Numbered from the stretch's first letter, positions 21,251 to 36,100 are shown. The stretch is DNA of 62,000 nucleotides from Phoronis australis (GCA_002633005.1 NMRA01000149.1:640440-702439), one strand, 5' to 3'. The notes: a model not told the origin generated them from the sequence alone. Made by a program: numbers and translations.

Positions 21251-22437
21251 CAAAACAATCTAAAAACTCTGAATTCAAGGACATAAAATAGTTAACATGG
21301 TAGATTCCAAACGGTTGTGTTTTAACCTGTAGGCCTGTCGAAGAGAAAATTTCAAGTTTGAGCATGCAACCCCCATGTAAAAGTCAACATTTTGCTCTGG
21401 GTCTGAGCTGCAGTCCTCTAGGGTAGGTTGTTTACTCAACTGTTAACTAAGACCCAGCAAAACATCTACGCCAGGTCACAGACAGTGGTGTTCTTCAATG
21501 GAACTATTTTAAAGTGTGCAGAGAGGGACTGGCACATCTGTACCTCTAGTTTTGTTTCTTGATATTGATACATGGTGTTACAATTTTATTTATTCCACTA
21601 TTAGGGGTCCCATAACAAAAAATCCAGGTATTGAATGCCTCCTTGGGAAGTCGAGTTTGTGCATGCTCAGTAAGATTTTCTGGATAGCAGATGGTTACAC
21701 ACAGCAAAGTCTTGTGACAATTTAAAAAATCACTCTAACGCCCACGGCATTTAAACGAAATGTAATAACATTAACTTTACACAGATTAATACAATTCCAC
21801 AAAAATACCTTGTTTTAGTATGGATAGTTAGGCATATCTTTGTCAAATGTGTGTCGATTTTGACCAAAAACATACCGTTGTGGTCGACATAAGATAATTC
21901 GAAATTAAATATCAAAAGAAAAATGCAACAGTTGAAATAACTGAATACTCACGCACATTTCACTCACAGACTGCCAGACGGATTATCACTGCAGTAAATC
22001 AAATGCGAAGCTGTTAACATAAACAAACTGCTGCACACTTGTTTATGTGGCCATCCCTATAAACCTACCCCAACTTACGGACCCTGGACTTCAGACCCTG
22101 AGCGGAATGAATTCATGATTAAGGTTACTAAATAAAAAACCTTCCACTTATGTGTAATGTGTTTCTTCTTATAGCTCATTTTATCACTTAACCTTGAATT
22201 CAGTTGCAAGAATCGGCGTATCTTGTGTTTGATCTTGACATTATGTGCTACTCTTTGTTAAAGCAGAACGAAAACTCGATTTTTGGCAGAGATTACCGAT
22301 ATGTGACCGCGACGTTAAGTCGCGCGATGGTAAATCACCTATCGGCAACTGCCAGAGTTGTTCGATGCCAGTTTCGTGGAGTTCCATGCACATTTGAGTA
22401 GAAAATTCTGAGCAAACATATTTTGAGTGTCCAACCT

Positions 22438-22800
22438 TTATGTTTTCTTAGTAGTGAGTGACGTTGGTGATAATCGAGGCACAGATAAACTCAAGCGCCT
22501 GTGAGCGTAGCCAGCTATCTAGCTGTATGTTAGATGTCTATGTAGCCAGCCAGCTAGCTGTATGTAGACTATCGTCAAAATACAGCTAGGTACCGCTGTG
22601 TGTTTTTCTTCCATAGACCCCAAAATTGCGCACATCCGGTTCTGCTCGTCAACTTGACCTATAACAACGCGTAGAGCTAAAGACTGGACGCCGGGTGCAT
22701 GCAAAATCTGGGAATCAACTGACTTTCACCTTGCCCGCTACAGCCGTTTAAGTGGAAAACAATCTAATAAATGTCATTTTCTTGTGTAATCCTCTTTACC
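22438..22800 (+). repeat. Composite repeat X1
   Basis: Two parts. Bases 22438-22505 (…CAGATAAACTCAAGCGCCTG) match the reverse complement of the interior of MITE copy D (about 50545-50612). Bases 22590-22800 (CAGCCGTTTAAGTG, AACAATCTA, CATTTTCTTG) match 27340-27560 in the same orientation. Short GTAGCCAGC/TAGCTGTATG repeats lie between. Nothing coding. Confidence 0.6.
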
Positions 22801-24149
22801 TTTACACTGCGTTCATTATTTCAACATTCACGTGCAATGTCATCTGAATTTGCAGAGCGTAATACAAAAATGTTTAATCAGCCAAGTCGATTCCAACTTG
22901 GTCACCAGTGGACTAGGTCACGGGCGGAGCCAACATATTAAGTGGGTCAAGCTGGTGCATTGGGTCCCCTAAAAGTAGGTCAACAGTTCATTGTTAGACA
23001 CACGATGTGCTGGGAGAACCCAAGTGCGAAATGGATACAGTATTTGAGTTGGTGGTTAAAGTACGTCAAGAGCATAAGATCGAAATAACATTTTAAAATG
23101 TCAAATTACCCAATTATGGAATTTGTTTGAGGATTTATCTCTTTTCACAACTTGCGGTGTTCATAAACGCGAAGTCACAGAGGCGACTCCTAACATTTGT
23201 TCTGAACGGTTGAATGCTTGCAGACACAACTCCTTCAGGATTAAAACTTATGTTTTGTTTTCAATTTTCTTGGCATCTTTCTATCATGTATACGTCATTG
23301 ATGCAATATTATGGCAACTCCGTGTCATACGGAGCTGCTCTGTGCCTGGTGGGAGATTTGAGTTGAATGACAGCCCCATAATCTTTGATCTCAGATAAGT
23401 AAACAAATTTCCACGTGGTTGTGCAGTTCCAAGGTGGCTCTGCTAAATCTTTTTTTTTCTTGCTACTTGCTACTTGCTACATATATTTCGTATTTGAAGT
23501 TCCCCGAGAATGAAGGTTAAGTATTTTTCATAAGACCTATGTGAAATAATATTGTTAAAATGACCAATTTTTGTCAATAAGGTTTGAGATTATCCTTAAT
23601 TCACTGGTCATCAGTTTATAAAATCATGGGTTTTGTGGAGATATTCATTGATATGGGTGAAAAGTGATTACATCAACAACTCCAAATTGGAGTGTGGTTT
23701 TATTGTATTCAGTTGGACCAACGCCTTTGTTCAAACTTGTAAAAGTTACTTTTTAATTTCTGGTGCCTTTGAACAAGACAGGTTAGCGTATTGACCATGA
23801 TTTTTTTTCTAAAACAGATAAACCGGTGGTTTTTCACTTACAACTTTTGTCCCAATGTAATTTTTGGGAAGTGGCATTTTGGAACGTAAAGGTTGTAAAG
23901 TCTTCTAAGCTGTAGTGAAGTCACACTTTCTGTCCCTATTAATATGGTGATATATTGCCAAATAGATTTAGAGAGACCTTCCTGTGCATACTGTGTCAAA
24001 TTTTACAGTAAACATAACCTACAGTAGGCTCACATTTTGTTCAGTTTGTGGGTAACACTAAGGGTTGGAAGGACTGTTGAAAAAAACTGCAAGTGGTCAT
24101 TGACAATTCTTTGTAGTGAACAGTCTTTCATTTCAGCCTATCTTGGTCA

Positions 24150-27100
24150 ATGTCTCAACAACAGAGAGATGAGAATGAGGTTGGTCCTCAAGAAGAAGAC
24201 CTATTGGAAGGTGATGTCCCAGACTCACTAGCCCAGCCTGCAATACCTGAGGGTTTGTTCATTTATTAATAAATGTTTGGTGTCTGTATTGCTTATTAAA
24301 TATAACAATTAAAGCATTAGTCTCAGTTCACAAACTAGATCAGTGCTAGTGTGTGTTCATTTTCAGAAAAAGAATTGAAAGATAATCAAAACAAAAATAG
24401 TAATGATGGGACTGTAAAACCACCTGTGGATGATGAACCCTCAACATCAACTCAGGCCTCAAAGGCACAGGTAAATTTTCCTCTGGTATTCTATAAAGAA
24501 AGGGAAGTTTTGTTCTATATGGTAATTTGACATGACCTCTTTATTTGTTTAGTTTTGACAAAACAGGCACATGATTACAACTGTGTTCTCTTTAGATATT
24601 TGTGTTGCCTTTGACATTGCATCGTTAAGTATAATTGTTTATTGTTGTCTAAGACTGAGTTGAAATAAGTTGTTTTTGACATAATGCAACAGGATAGTGG
24701 AATCAATCTCTTCTACACAAGACATTTTTTTCTGGTAATCTTGAGATTTTTCTTTCTTATAAAGGACTTTGCATCTTGCTCAAATTTAAACAAGAAAGGG
24801 AAAGCAAAAACGAACCAGAGTGAAGTTTGTAGCACGGATCAGGTTTGTAATGTACGATTTATAATTGTTATATGGCATTGCCATCATGGTATTACTTTGT
24901 AAATAAATTATGTTTACGATACTTCTTCACTTATTTGCACAAAAATAATTGCCAAAACTGTCATTTTTTCCCATTTTTGAGAAGCTGATAACTTTACTGG
25001 AGATAATGAAAAATTTACCAAAAATTTATTTTTGTGGAGAAATTTGCCAAGATGGAACTTCTTTGTCGGCTGTATTGTGTGCTAAATATGTGAAGAGTTA
25101 CCAAAATTAATAAAAATACTACAAATGAAAAAAAGATGCAATAAAACATCGAGTTCGAAATCTGCGTCTGTCAAGTTTGAGATCAGCGTCTGTCAGTGAG
25201 GCTTAGCCACATGTTCTCAATCATGTGTCAGACAGTTGAGAAAATTACTGTAAAAACCCAATATTTTAATTACGGCCACATGAGAGTCTCAGTGACGCAT
25301 CTCAAACTGCTATCCATGACGGCATTCTGTCGTTCAGCAACTTTTCCAGACGGTTCTGAACGTGCGATAACATCTGGCTCCTTTGTAAACTCCCCGGCTC
25401 AGTCTTTTGTCCCGTATGATAATAAGCTGGCCAATTATCTTCCAGGCTTCAAAGGGTTACTGAAACCTGGCATAATGGATTGTCTTAACTTCTGTTGTAG
25501 TTGGGCGATTTTGGTGTTTAAACAACTAAACATGATCAGCATTTTACAAGAAATTCAGAAATGCTATTGGTTTATGTTCAAATATGTTATAACTTAACTT
25601 TCATTTTAGCAGCACTGCCCAGTCAGGCTAGATACAATCTGATTGGAGATTAGAGCAATTATCGAACAAACGAGAACCGGCCCTCCAACCATGAATGCCA
25701 GAATGGAGTTAATCAGTCGTGTAAGATATTGGCTACAGGGGTGATCTTCTCAACTTGTTGTTGGGTTATAGAGTCGAACAAATTGGGAGCAACGAGAAAT
25801 CGCCGTAATGATTCTACTGATAGCTTGAGTTTTGTTTTACAGAGTGGAAGTGAAAAGGAACACTCAAAAGCCTGCCACCTGTTGACAGATGAGCAATGGG
25901 AAGATATTTTTGACGCAGTCCTCAAGCAAGCTGGTAAGAATTTGTTTTCTGCAGTTAGTTTGGATTGATTCTTAATTAGCACTATGTGGGCTTTAAATAA
26001 ATTAAAGTAATCTGGACCTGAGTTTGGTGAAAATTCAAACTGAACCATTTTTGTATATGGCGATCTTACCAAAAATCCCTGGCCATGTGTCCTTGAATTC
26101 GTTAGCAATAATTACAGAAGAAATCATCCAGGGCCCCTGCAAAAGCTAAAAGATTTGTCAATCAGATACCAATGACCTCAATTTAACTCTCAGGAAGAAG
26201 CTGGCCACAAAAACATACAGCGAACTTGTCAAGGTTTTATTAGATCGATATGAAATGCTGGACGTGCTGAAATCAAACAGCCATTAAACCATGGTGAGAA
26301 AAATCTGAAAAGGGGTGTCAGAAATTGACTATGGGTTTGTTTAAGAAGGTAGCTATGCTTTGAGATTGTGCATGGATGGAAAGAGAATGGTTAAATCCAA
26401 TAATTAATTTATTATATTACAAGCACTAATTAAAACAAGTGAAACATTAAGTATACAACCAATGAATAAGGGTAACTAAGCTAGTGCCCTCTGTAAAGGT
26501 TACTTCAATCAATTAACTATAAATAATCAAACATCTTACATGGTGTCCAAGCTGCAGGACTCAATTCTTGTTGGATAACAGTCCTGTTGGTGAATCTTTG
26601 AGCTAACACACTACTGCGACAGCATGCTATGAACATTCCCACTAAATAAAATTGGTTCTAACCCCAGTGGTTAAGGTAAACGGCGGGGTATGGAAAATTG
26701 AACTAGACCGTATTTATCCACCTTGGCTGAGTCGCACTCGGCTCACGATCAAAGGGATGCCGCCAGGCTGCTCTAGTAATCGAGTCACGAGCGAGGATAA
26801 TTGGCTTCGCTCATGCGGATATGATCAGCTGATTACAATCTAGCTAGCAGACTGTACTTTTTATGGTGAGAGTTTTACATAGTTTTTACTGTAATATTTG
26901 AAAAGAGGAGCGAAAACAAATATGAGTACAACTTTGAATTTTTCAAATCGGCCCAGGATAAAAGATTTTGCAACACAGCAACACTCACGATTACTTTCAT
27001 TCGGCGCGCACTAATACAAAAATATAGGACCCAAGTTATTTAGATTTTGGAACACATGCATTGCAATATTCAAAATACTTTTATTATGAATCTTACAAGC

Positions 27101-30100
27101 TGTAAAACGACGTTGTTAATTTCATTGTGTTCATTCATTGTCATCCGTCAAATCGGCAATTTCCGAGATGTGATCTGCGGCGTGCGCGTATGTGTACAAA
27201 ACACGTGATTGTTATGTTCCTGAAGTACGAAAATTAAGAAGGCTTTAACATGCCGTTATTATTGACAGGGACACGATAAAACGAATTTGGATTTTGACTA
27301 TAGTCTTGATACAGCGATCTGACTGACCACTGCGTCAGTGTCTCCGTTAGACCCAGAAATTTCACACAGCCCGGGTAGTTCATTTCGTCCCCAACATGTA
27401 GATCGAGCCTTGGACTATTAATACTCCACGGCAGAGCTAACGACAGTCGGCCTGTGCACACAAAATCTGTGAGTTAACCAGCACTCACCTTGCACGTTAC
27501 AGCCGTTTAAGTGAAAAACAATCTAGTAAACGCCATTTTCTTGCATAATCCTCCGCCTTTTGTAACAAAAAAGTCTATCGTCGATGACCCGCACACGCAC
27601 GCTCACTCACTCTCATACACAGACGACCTTCAAAACAAACGTCACGTGACAACAACATGTGTGTTCATCCAGAGATTTTTCTCTTGTTGTGGAGTACGAT
27701 GTAGCGCACATTTGGACTTAATCGCAATTAATCTGGACTCCACATGAACTTTAAAAATTGTAAAACATCAGGAAGATTTCAGGTAATTTGTTGAGTCGAA
27801 ACTATATTTTTATTCAAGAGTACAAGTTTTCCTATTGACGATGGCGATTCAGCGGCGACGCATCAGTCGGCAAGTTTTCGCCCTGTGATGAGCACAATTT
27901 TTTGAAAAATTATCGTAATTTAACAACGGAAGTTCATAGCAATGCACCACAATTTTGTAGAAAGACTGTCATAGGCTAAAAATTCGTCACAAAGCGTAAA
28001 TTTTATGAATCCTAGCTTCCGATTTTACCCGTTTGGGAAACCGGCTTTCAACTGCCGTAGGCTACAATAAGAATCCCCTCCCGTGAAATGATTTTCTAAG
28101 CGTTTATTAGAGCCAATACAGTATACAGCTTTCCACCAAGGCTAGGTGATACTACGACATTATTCTTTGTTGCATTAGTAACTGGTCTTGGCTAATATTA
28201 TCATTTTATGGCCTGGTCATCCATTCAGCCAAAAGTAGTTCCAGAGGTGGCTTATCAGCCAATTATTCACGCATGCTGACTCACAATAGAAGCCTGATAA
28301 GAGTGAAGGTGGATAAATGCGATGTTCCTACAGTTTCTTGTTTTAGTGGATGTGTTCACGACATGAGTGTACTTGCTGGTCACAGTCCTTTGTGACGCAA
28401 CACTTGCAGGCAGTATCTTCTACCCACGATTCTTCTTGCTGGTCACAGTCCCTCAAGACGTAACACCAGTAGGCAGTGTCTTACTACCCACAATGCAAGT
28501 GACAAGCTCTTAGTAAACTTCCTGTTCGTTAACCCTTGCCCTTCCCAAGATTGTCTTTAGAATCTTCCACAATATGGCTCTGTTGTACAATTTCTTTTGT
28601 ACACTGTAGCAGATCTTCTAGCTTCAACTACTAAATCCCATCTGAGTATTTTCCAAACTTTTGCCCAAATTTTAACTATGTACTTACTTAACAATTGGCT
28701 AATAAAAACCGGATGATCTTGTCTAATCATATCATTGGCTGTTACGATTTGATCTCAGAAATTTTTAGAATATTTAGAGTGCATTGGCCCCAGAACCAAA
28801 TTAGTAAACATCATCTAAAAATAGATCTTGACGTCAAAATACATGTTAACAAGTTTGACCCTATGGTTTAAAAGTACATGTGCACAAATTTTGGCCAACT
28901 TAAATGGAACTATCTGTACTAATTACTTATTCAATATTTACTCTGATATGGGGTTAACGTCACCAATTAGTTACTGATATCTATCCGTCATGAGTCTGAC
29001 AGCAGCTGTTCAGTTTTTGTCCCTGTTGGCCATTCTGGGAAATATCAATTAGCTGTGGTTGAAAGACCAACTTTCTTTTGACAGAGTTTGTTTTGTTGAG
29101 TAAAAGTAGATGTTTTCTGAAAAAATTTTTAGGAGGCGTGGAACGCGAAAGCTTGTCAAAATATTTTTTAAACAATTCCTTATGAAAGTACCGTATCTCA
29201 ACGTTTAGTACAGAGTAATTCATTTTCCCCTTTGAAGAAATTTCCAAAAAAATCACAACATTCACGATTTTTGAAATACACGCGAAGGAAAAATTGTGGT
29301 TACCACAGAGTTTCTAATCTTACTCGCATGCGCTCACTGTCAAATGGTTGAAGTTGTTTGAGGTCAATGGTCACATTTTCCATATAAAGGAAATGTGCTC
29401 TGTCTATGCCTTGGGATACCCAATAAGGAGACGTGCATTGCCTTGTGGGAGAAAAATAGATGGAAGTGGTGAGCAGTTTACAGGTCATTTTTTTTTAATT
29501 TGAAACTAAAAGAAAATGCTTTGATATCAACAGAAATTAAATATCTTAACTAACAAACTATAAAAATACCTGGTGAGCAGGTTGAATTCTGTTTCAGTGG
29601 CAATTAAAGAACCACGTTCAGTATTGCAATTTAATCTGTTTATCGTGTTCTAGGCCTCTTAAAAACTTTGGAAACTCGCACAATCTTGTCTAGTTTCAAT
29701 TCCAAATAATAAATAATTCAAAACGAGTTAAAAATAAGATTCAGCAACTTTAACTTTAAATTTGTGATGATATTTTCTACTCTCTTGGGTTCCAATTACT
29801 GTTTGAATTGTTTAGAAGTGAGAGTTTGATTTATGCCTAAATTGTAAAAGTCTATTTTACCTTTTTCTCTTTCCTCTTTTGATGTGGGGGAAGGTTATTC
29901 GTGTATAAAGTATTTATTGTTATTTTTGCATTTCAAGAGGAGGAAATGAATGATGAACCAGTGGCAAACAAGCCAGAGAAACTGGATGACTTTGAAGGGG
30001 TGTTGAAGGTTGCTGAGGAGGCTGAACTCATGTTTGATGATGATGAAGGTTGGAATGAAGCATTATATTTCACGTGTACAAAGTCATGCACCTTCCAACA

Positions 30101-33100
30101 CATCTTTATGTGGACTTTTTAAAACACTGTGTGATAGAAGGTGTTTGGACTAAGAAAAATTTATGGTCATGGCTGTTTTTAAACCAGCAGCTGAACTCTC
30201 TTGCTTTTAAATAACAAGTCGTGTTAATTTGATTGCATATATATGCCATATTGAGGCAATGTTTCCGCCATTCTGTTGTTCTTCCCAGCTATGATACCCC
30301 TTACTGAGACTGAGCACTGGCAGGAAGAAAGTGTAATATAAATTGAGAGCCTCCAAATGCTAAAGTGCTGCTTGCCTTTAGGTGTTCTTTTATTTTTAGG
30401 TTAACTGTTACCTTCTCTAACCAATTATTGTTAACAAATCACTTGGTGCCAAAAGTGCTGTGTATGGTATTATTGTGTTGGTGATTAGTCCAGCCTTAAT
30501 ATTTGCTCATTTTACATTTACGTCTCCTGGCCTACGTGTGTATTAGCACAACCGCTATTATGATGTACCCCAACCTACATGGCTTAGTAGTACTCAAGTG
30601 TAATGATTTTATAGCTATTTTGTTGAAAGATAGCACAAACCTGTTATCGTAAAAAGGTCAATGGGCTTATGCAGGAGTCTGTATTAGCCACCTTGTAAGC
30701 TCTGGGTTTATACCTAGGAGAATATGATAATACCGATGTTTGTGACTGGAAATTTAATGTTAAGATCTTGTGATTTATGAATCTGTAGTTGATGATGGTG
30801 TTCCTCACGAGGATATTGTAAACAATGCTGGTGAAATGGACGAAGATGGTGTTGCCCTGGGAGATGGGGACTATCCAGCAGAGGTGGAAGCATTACCCGA
30901 ACAAGCTGCACACCTGGTCAATATTGATGAACTGGATGATGAGATGAGGTGAGCTTGTTATTAAGACGAGAATATGAACTGTTAGAAATATCGGAGCTTA
31001 CAGTACCTCGGTTTTTGGGCCAAGGATTGACCTCATTTCCTTCTGAAAACATGCAAAAGTCATTTAATTCCCCAGACTAGACTAGAAAGTTACGTTTGAG
31101 TGACTAATTGATCCCCGCTCAAGTCTCATAACTTTCCTTCATTGGCACTGGTGCCTTTTCCCTGCAGCTGAGCGTGAACCCTGCAATAAGAATAGTAATG
31201 ATAATACTAGTGTTGACTATGGATCTATTTATGCCTTTTGTCCGTCTCTCTGAAATGAAGAATGTGTAGGTAGTGTTCAAACCTTTGTCATGCCATTTTA
31301 CTTTGCAGTCTCTGCTTGAAAGATTGATTGAAAGAATTGGATCTCTTGCTAAATTATTGTTAACCACCAATGGTTATGTCTTTTGGTACTTATTAACATT
31401 GAATTTTCTTGATTATAATAGGCAGGGAAACAAATGTGCCCCCCCCCCGCCTTTTTGCTTTATTTGATTGCTACATTTGAAAAATGTGTAGCTTCATCAG
31501 TTTTCAACAAAATCTTAGGCAAGTGTAAACTGACACTATTTGTCTTGACATGCTCAGTGGTGACTCTCTTGTCCATCTTGTTCTTACTAGAAATTTTCAC
31601 AAACAGGCTCACCTTAAGCCCTTAGGCCTATGGTTGGAAACATTTCTGAATTTAGACCCATGAAAGTTAATATGAACATGGACGAGGACCAAATTAACTG
31701 TATTCTTTAATTTAGTTGACACTGTTCATTTTTGGGAAACCTGGCAAATCGCTGACATGTCTTCTGTGTATTAGGTCCTCTGATTCTGAAAGTATGTTTG
31801 AGCTTATATTTGGTAAAAAACTTGCAGATTTCTTAATGTTTGCTGTGAGTATTGCTATCAGAAAATTCTAGTAATGCACGTTATTACTATTATTATTTTC
31901 AGGGTGGCTTTTGTACAAAGTGTCAATGAGACTTCACCTGTTGCAAGTGATCACGAAGATGAAAATAGGGAGAAGAAAAAGGGACGTAAAAAGAAGGACA
32001 AGAAACATGAGAAATTGAACAAGTTTGCTCCCAAACAGTTGGATTTCACCAAAGAAAAGCTGAAGCCCAAAGGCTTGAAGGGCGACTTTGGTACAGGACA
32101 AAATTTCTTAGGCTATAAATTATTATTCTTTTAGTTATCTTTTTATCAATTTCTTGGCTCCAGAGTTTTATGAATGTCTTCTTTGGTTTAACCAGTCGCT
32201 GTTGTCATTTCTTCTCAAAACTCTACAATTTTGAGGTGTTTTTTCTATCACTGTAGATTTGACCTTGTGAAAAAAATATGAAACAAAATCTGTTGTGATT
32301 ATTTCTGTTAAGAAATTGATAAACTTTATTCTTTAAAATCTTGGGTAAAATACAGGTTTTTGATAAAAGCATGAACTGGGAATGAGCACACACTCAGGTA
32401 TTCAAACCTGTGCATAGTACCTGCGCAATCAAGTCTACTGTTGATATTTTTATTAGCAGCTGCAAAGAAACTGAAGAAGAAGAAGCAAGCAGACAAAGCA
32501 CAATTATCGAAGAAGGCTAAACTACTGGGCAGAAGTATTGAGCAACCTGGTACTTGGGTTCAGTGTGACGATTGTGCTAAATGGAGACACTTAGCAGATG
32601 TTCATGACCCGTGTACGCTGCCAGAAAAGTGGACTTGTTTTATAAATAAAGGTGAGAATCTAGGCTGCAACTGGATATATAGGCAAAAAAATTCATATTG
32701 TCTAAATTTCACTAAAAATTATAACTTTTACGTAAGGTTGGGTATCTTGTTAATATGGTTTGTTCGCCATCATAAAACATCGCGTGGTAAAATTTTGAAC
32801 AATTGCAACAATGTACTATGTGTCTGAAATAAGAAAAATAAATTTTGTCCTGGATTTTTACATGATACATTGCCAATATCCCTTAAAGCATGCACACATA
32901 CAACTAAGAACTGAGCTAGCGAACAATAAGTCTGATCTGAGGATGTATTAGACAGTGTCATCTGGTGTTATGAGAGTTGAACTCATCATCTTCAGATTTG
33001 GCATTGAATACTGAGAAATGGGCTGCACTGCCACCTCAGTTCGATATAGGTTTGTAATGATTTTAAATTCATAATCGGTGGCCAGTTCCACAGAAAGATG

Positions 33101-36100
33101 GTACTTATAGTAGTAAGGTGAAGACAAGCTCAAAAGTAGGAGTATTAGAGGAATGAGCATAGTTTTGTCATTTGTAGTACCAAAACTGTGTTGCATTTAA
33201 ATTACTACTACATTAAGTTTCAACCTTCTGCATGTATTTTTACATTTCAGATGCTTAACTTGGTTGAATCCGACTTATGTGAGTTTTACTAATGATCTTT
33301 TTATCTGCTCCATACGACATACTTTTTTCATTTGCATCGGGTGCAGATCCGAATTTTAAGATGAACTTATTTCGTGAAATTGCAGATGAAAGTTTTAACA
33401 GCTGCAGCAAGCCTGAACAAGAGTATGATGGTCTCTATGACGACGATAACTTTGTGTACACGGAGTTCACAGAGGGGTCACTTGTTTGGGCAAAAATGAC
33501 TGGATTTCCATGGTAATCAACTCTTAAAAATTAGTTAAACTTTTATTATTTGCTGCGCACAAAGTTATGCAATTATACATGATTGTATGATCTTACGGTA
33601 GTTGTGTGTGTGTCTTTATTCACCTACAATTCGTGTACATTACGAACTCAAGGCTTTCACCTTTCAGAATAGTGTACCTCTCAGTTTAAGAAATCCATTA
33701 CATAGAAGATAAACTTTTAAATTATTAATAGTACATAGACATGATGAAAAAGCAGAATCAGTGTCTTTCCAGACAACTAGTTAGAGACTACTATAAAATC
33801 ATAAAGATTAAGTACTGTTACTATGAGCATTACTTTTCTTTAGTACGCAACGGTATAATCCCTTTTTATAAAATTAAAAGGTATATCTCCATGATAGCAA
33901 GTAGCAGCATGTGTTAATAAAATAATGATGGATTTATTAAACAGGCTTGACATGTTTCGCTGTTCATTAAAACACCATTCTCAGAATAAAAAACAGTGGT
34001 CACCTTGTTAGACCCTACAACACGTAATGATACACAGACACAGTAACAATAGACTTGACTAATGACATCCTGTGGTGTGCTAGTTGCCTATTGAAACAAT
34101 TGATATCTAGAGGCTATACAAGGTGGCCACTGTTTTTTCTTCTGAGGATGGTGTTTCAATAAACGCTGAAACATGTCAAACCGGTTTAAATCCATCGTTT
34201 TTATTAAAAAAACATTTCTCAGCAATCAATCGCAAATCTCACATTATCAGAAGACATCAGAGAGAAAAACTTTTTCAACACTTAAAGATGTAAGATTGAC
34301 ATTTAATGGATTAAACAAAACTTATCTAAGGTCAAGGTAAGCTGAACAGTGTATTAAAACATGAACTTCTTAAGCACCTCACACTTGCACTAGTTAGAGA
34401 TTCTTATCGTCATCCCTTCAATTCGCAGAACATTGCTTTTGGTATGTTTCAGGTGGCCTGGTATGATTGATGTTGATCCTGATCTGGAATCATTCATGTA
34501 TTTCGAAAAAGAAAAAAAAGATGTGAGACTTTTGTTGTTGTTGGTCTTGCAAACAATTTGTGTGATCTACATTATTTTAATTGCTTCAATCATTGGATTT
34601 ATTCTAAACACAACTTCTTAAGTTTTGTGAGTTGTTTTTTTATGCTACAATTCCATGCTAAATCCATTCAATGATAAATTTAACACTCTCGTTTAAATGA
34701 TGCTGTCTCTCAGACTGCATGTCTGTACTTATAGTTATCATTACCATCCGATGTCAATATCCTAATGGTATTTTTGTCAGTACTTGCAAGGATGTTGAAT
34801 GTGTAAATAAATACATGCCAAATAATGGACTCTTCACATTTATTACCTTTTCTGAGCATACAAAACATACACTTTTCCTGGGCTCTCGAAAGTTTACAAA
34901 AATGCTGATATTTTTATGCAACAGTATGTGTATGTCAGGCATTACAAGAAAGCCTTGATCTCGTTAGAACAAAATAGTAATTGCTTAATATCAAATTTCC
35001 TCTTTCATGCTGCCACTCAAGTTAGCTGTTCTGTGATTTGATCATCTGTCCTTTATTTTCTCCAGTCCATGGAGGATTCAAATAGTAAAATTGTAAGATA
35101 GTGAAAACGATTTGCATTTTCAGGACCAGTATCATGTTGTGTTCTTTGGAGACAAGGTGTCCAGGTGTTGGTTGAAGTCCTTGCATGTGCGGAAGTTTAC
35201 TGGATATGAAAACATAAATACCCATGGACCTGTAGGTTGTTGGACTGACAGTTTTCTCTTCTAAACCACAGGCTTAGCCATTTCAGAATACCATGTTTTT
35301 TAAGTTGTGATATGACAGTATTTGACATCACGAGCCAGAAGTGCTTCAAAATGCATATTAGATCTCTGTGTTTGACCAGTAGTTCCGATGGCTTAATGAA
35401 TCGAAATGTTTGTACGTATTGCAGTTGGTGCCGTGTTCATGCTCCAGTTGGGACAGAAATTAGTGTATGAGATTTGTAATTACTTGGTCACATGATGTGA
35501 CCGCGTATGACTCTGTATACTAGGTATTTATTTTAAGCATTTCTTTTTATTTTAATCTTTTGTTTTTGATATTTTTGTGACCCATGCTGACTTTGAATGA
35601 AAAAAATGATCATTAGTGTAGTAGCCTTTGTATGGTGAAGAGACATAAATTAGTTTTATTTCTCAGATTTCACGTAGGTGAACACGCCATAAACTTAGAA
35701 AATTTACCTAGCAGATGCTCCACTCGTTCAACTGTGGAACTCAAATTTTCTGTAGCAGGCTGCATTTGTTAGACTTAATTCATTCAGATTGTATAATAAC
35801 ATTGCATGTTTTAGGTAACCGTGAAAGGTCAAAACTATAAGAAACCATTGAAGAATGCCCTGGCAGATGCTTCAAAGGCTCTGGCCATGACTTTGAAGGT
35901 ATATTATGTAATACTTTGAGTCATCTAAATGATGATTTATTAATAAGAAGTGAACATTGCATTATATTGTGCTTTAGTGAGTCAGCTTGCATGCGTCTTT
36001 ATCTGGCATGTATTACTCAACAATACCTTCCCAGTGTTGGAAAATAAATAGTTTGAGGTGTTTTATGGTTGTTCTGCGTACTTTACCATGCACTTTTAGT

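Larger units (their letters stand above)
19634..24149. promoter_or_regulatory. Repeat-rich intergenic region between MEPCE and ZCWPW1
   Basis: Divergent spacer of about 4.5 kb. The MEPCE-proximal part carries GC-rich words (GGCGCCGGCG near 19750). TTTGGCGGGAA at 20477-20487 is an exact classical E2F-type site. The rest holds fragments of several repeat families, listed separately (20793-21050, 21140-21250, 22438-22800). TTTCAG at 24131-24136 before the ZCWPW1 start suggests an upstream untranslated exon. No coding gene is supported here. Confidence 0.45.
25934..29937. other. ZCWPW1 intron 4, repeat-bearing, no gene seen
   Basis: A 4-kb intron. Besides repeat X2 (27340-27560) and a tandem duplication (28367-28498) there is weak inverted similarity between about 26705-26810 and 28230-28325 (shared TTTATCCACCTT and ATAATTGGCT), perhaps ends of an eroded element. 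No exon or independent gene is supported. Confidence 0.4.

Noticed and set aside
25196-25597. 133-codon plus-strand ORF
   Set aside because: Lies in ZCWPW1 intron 3, overlaps repeat R, has no recognisable domain and no splice logic.
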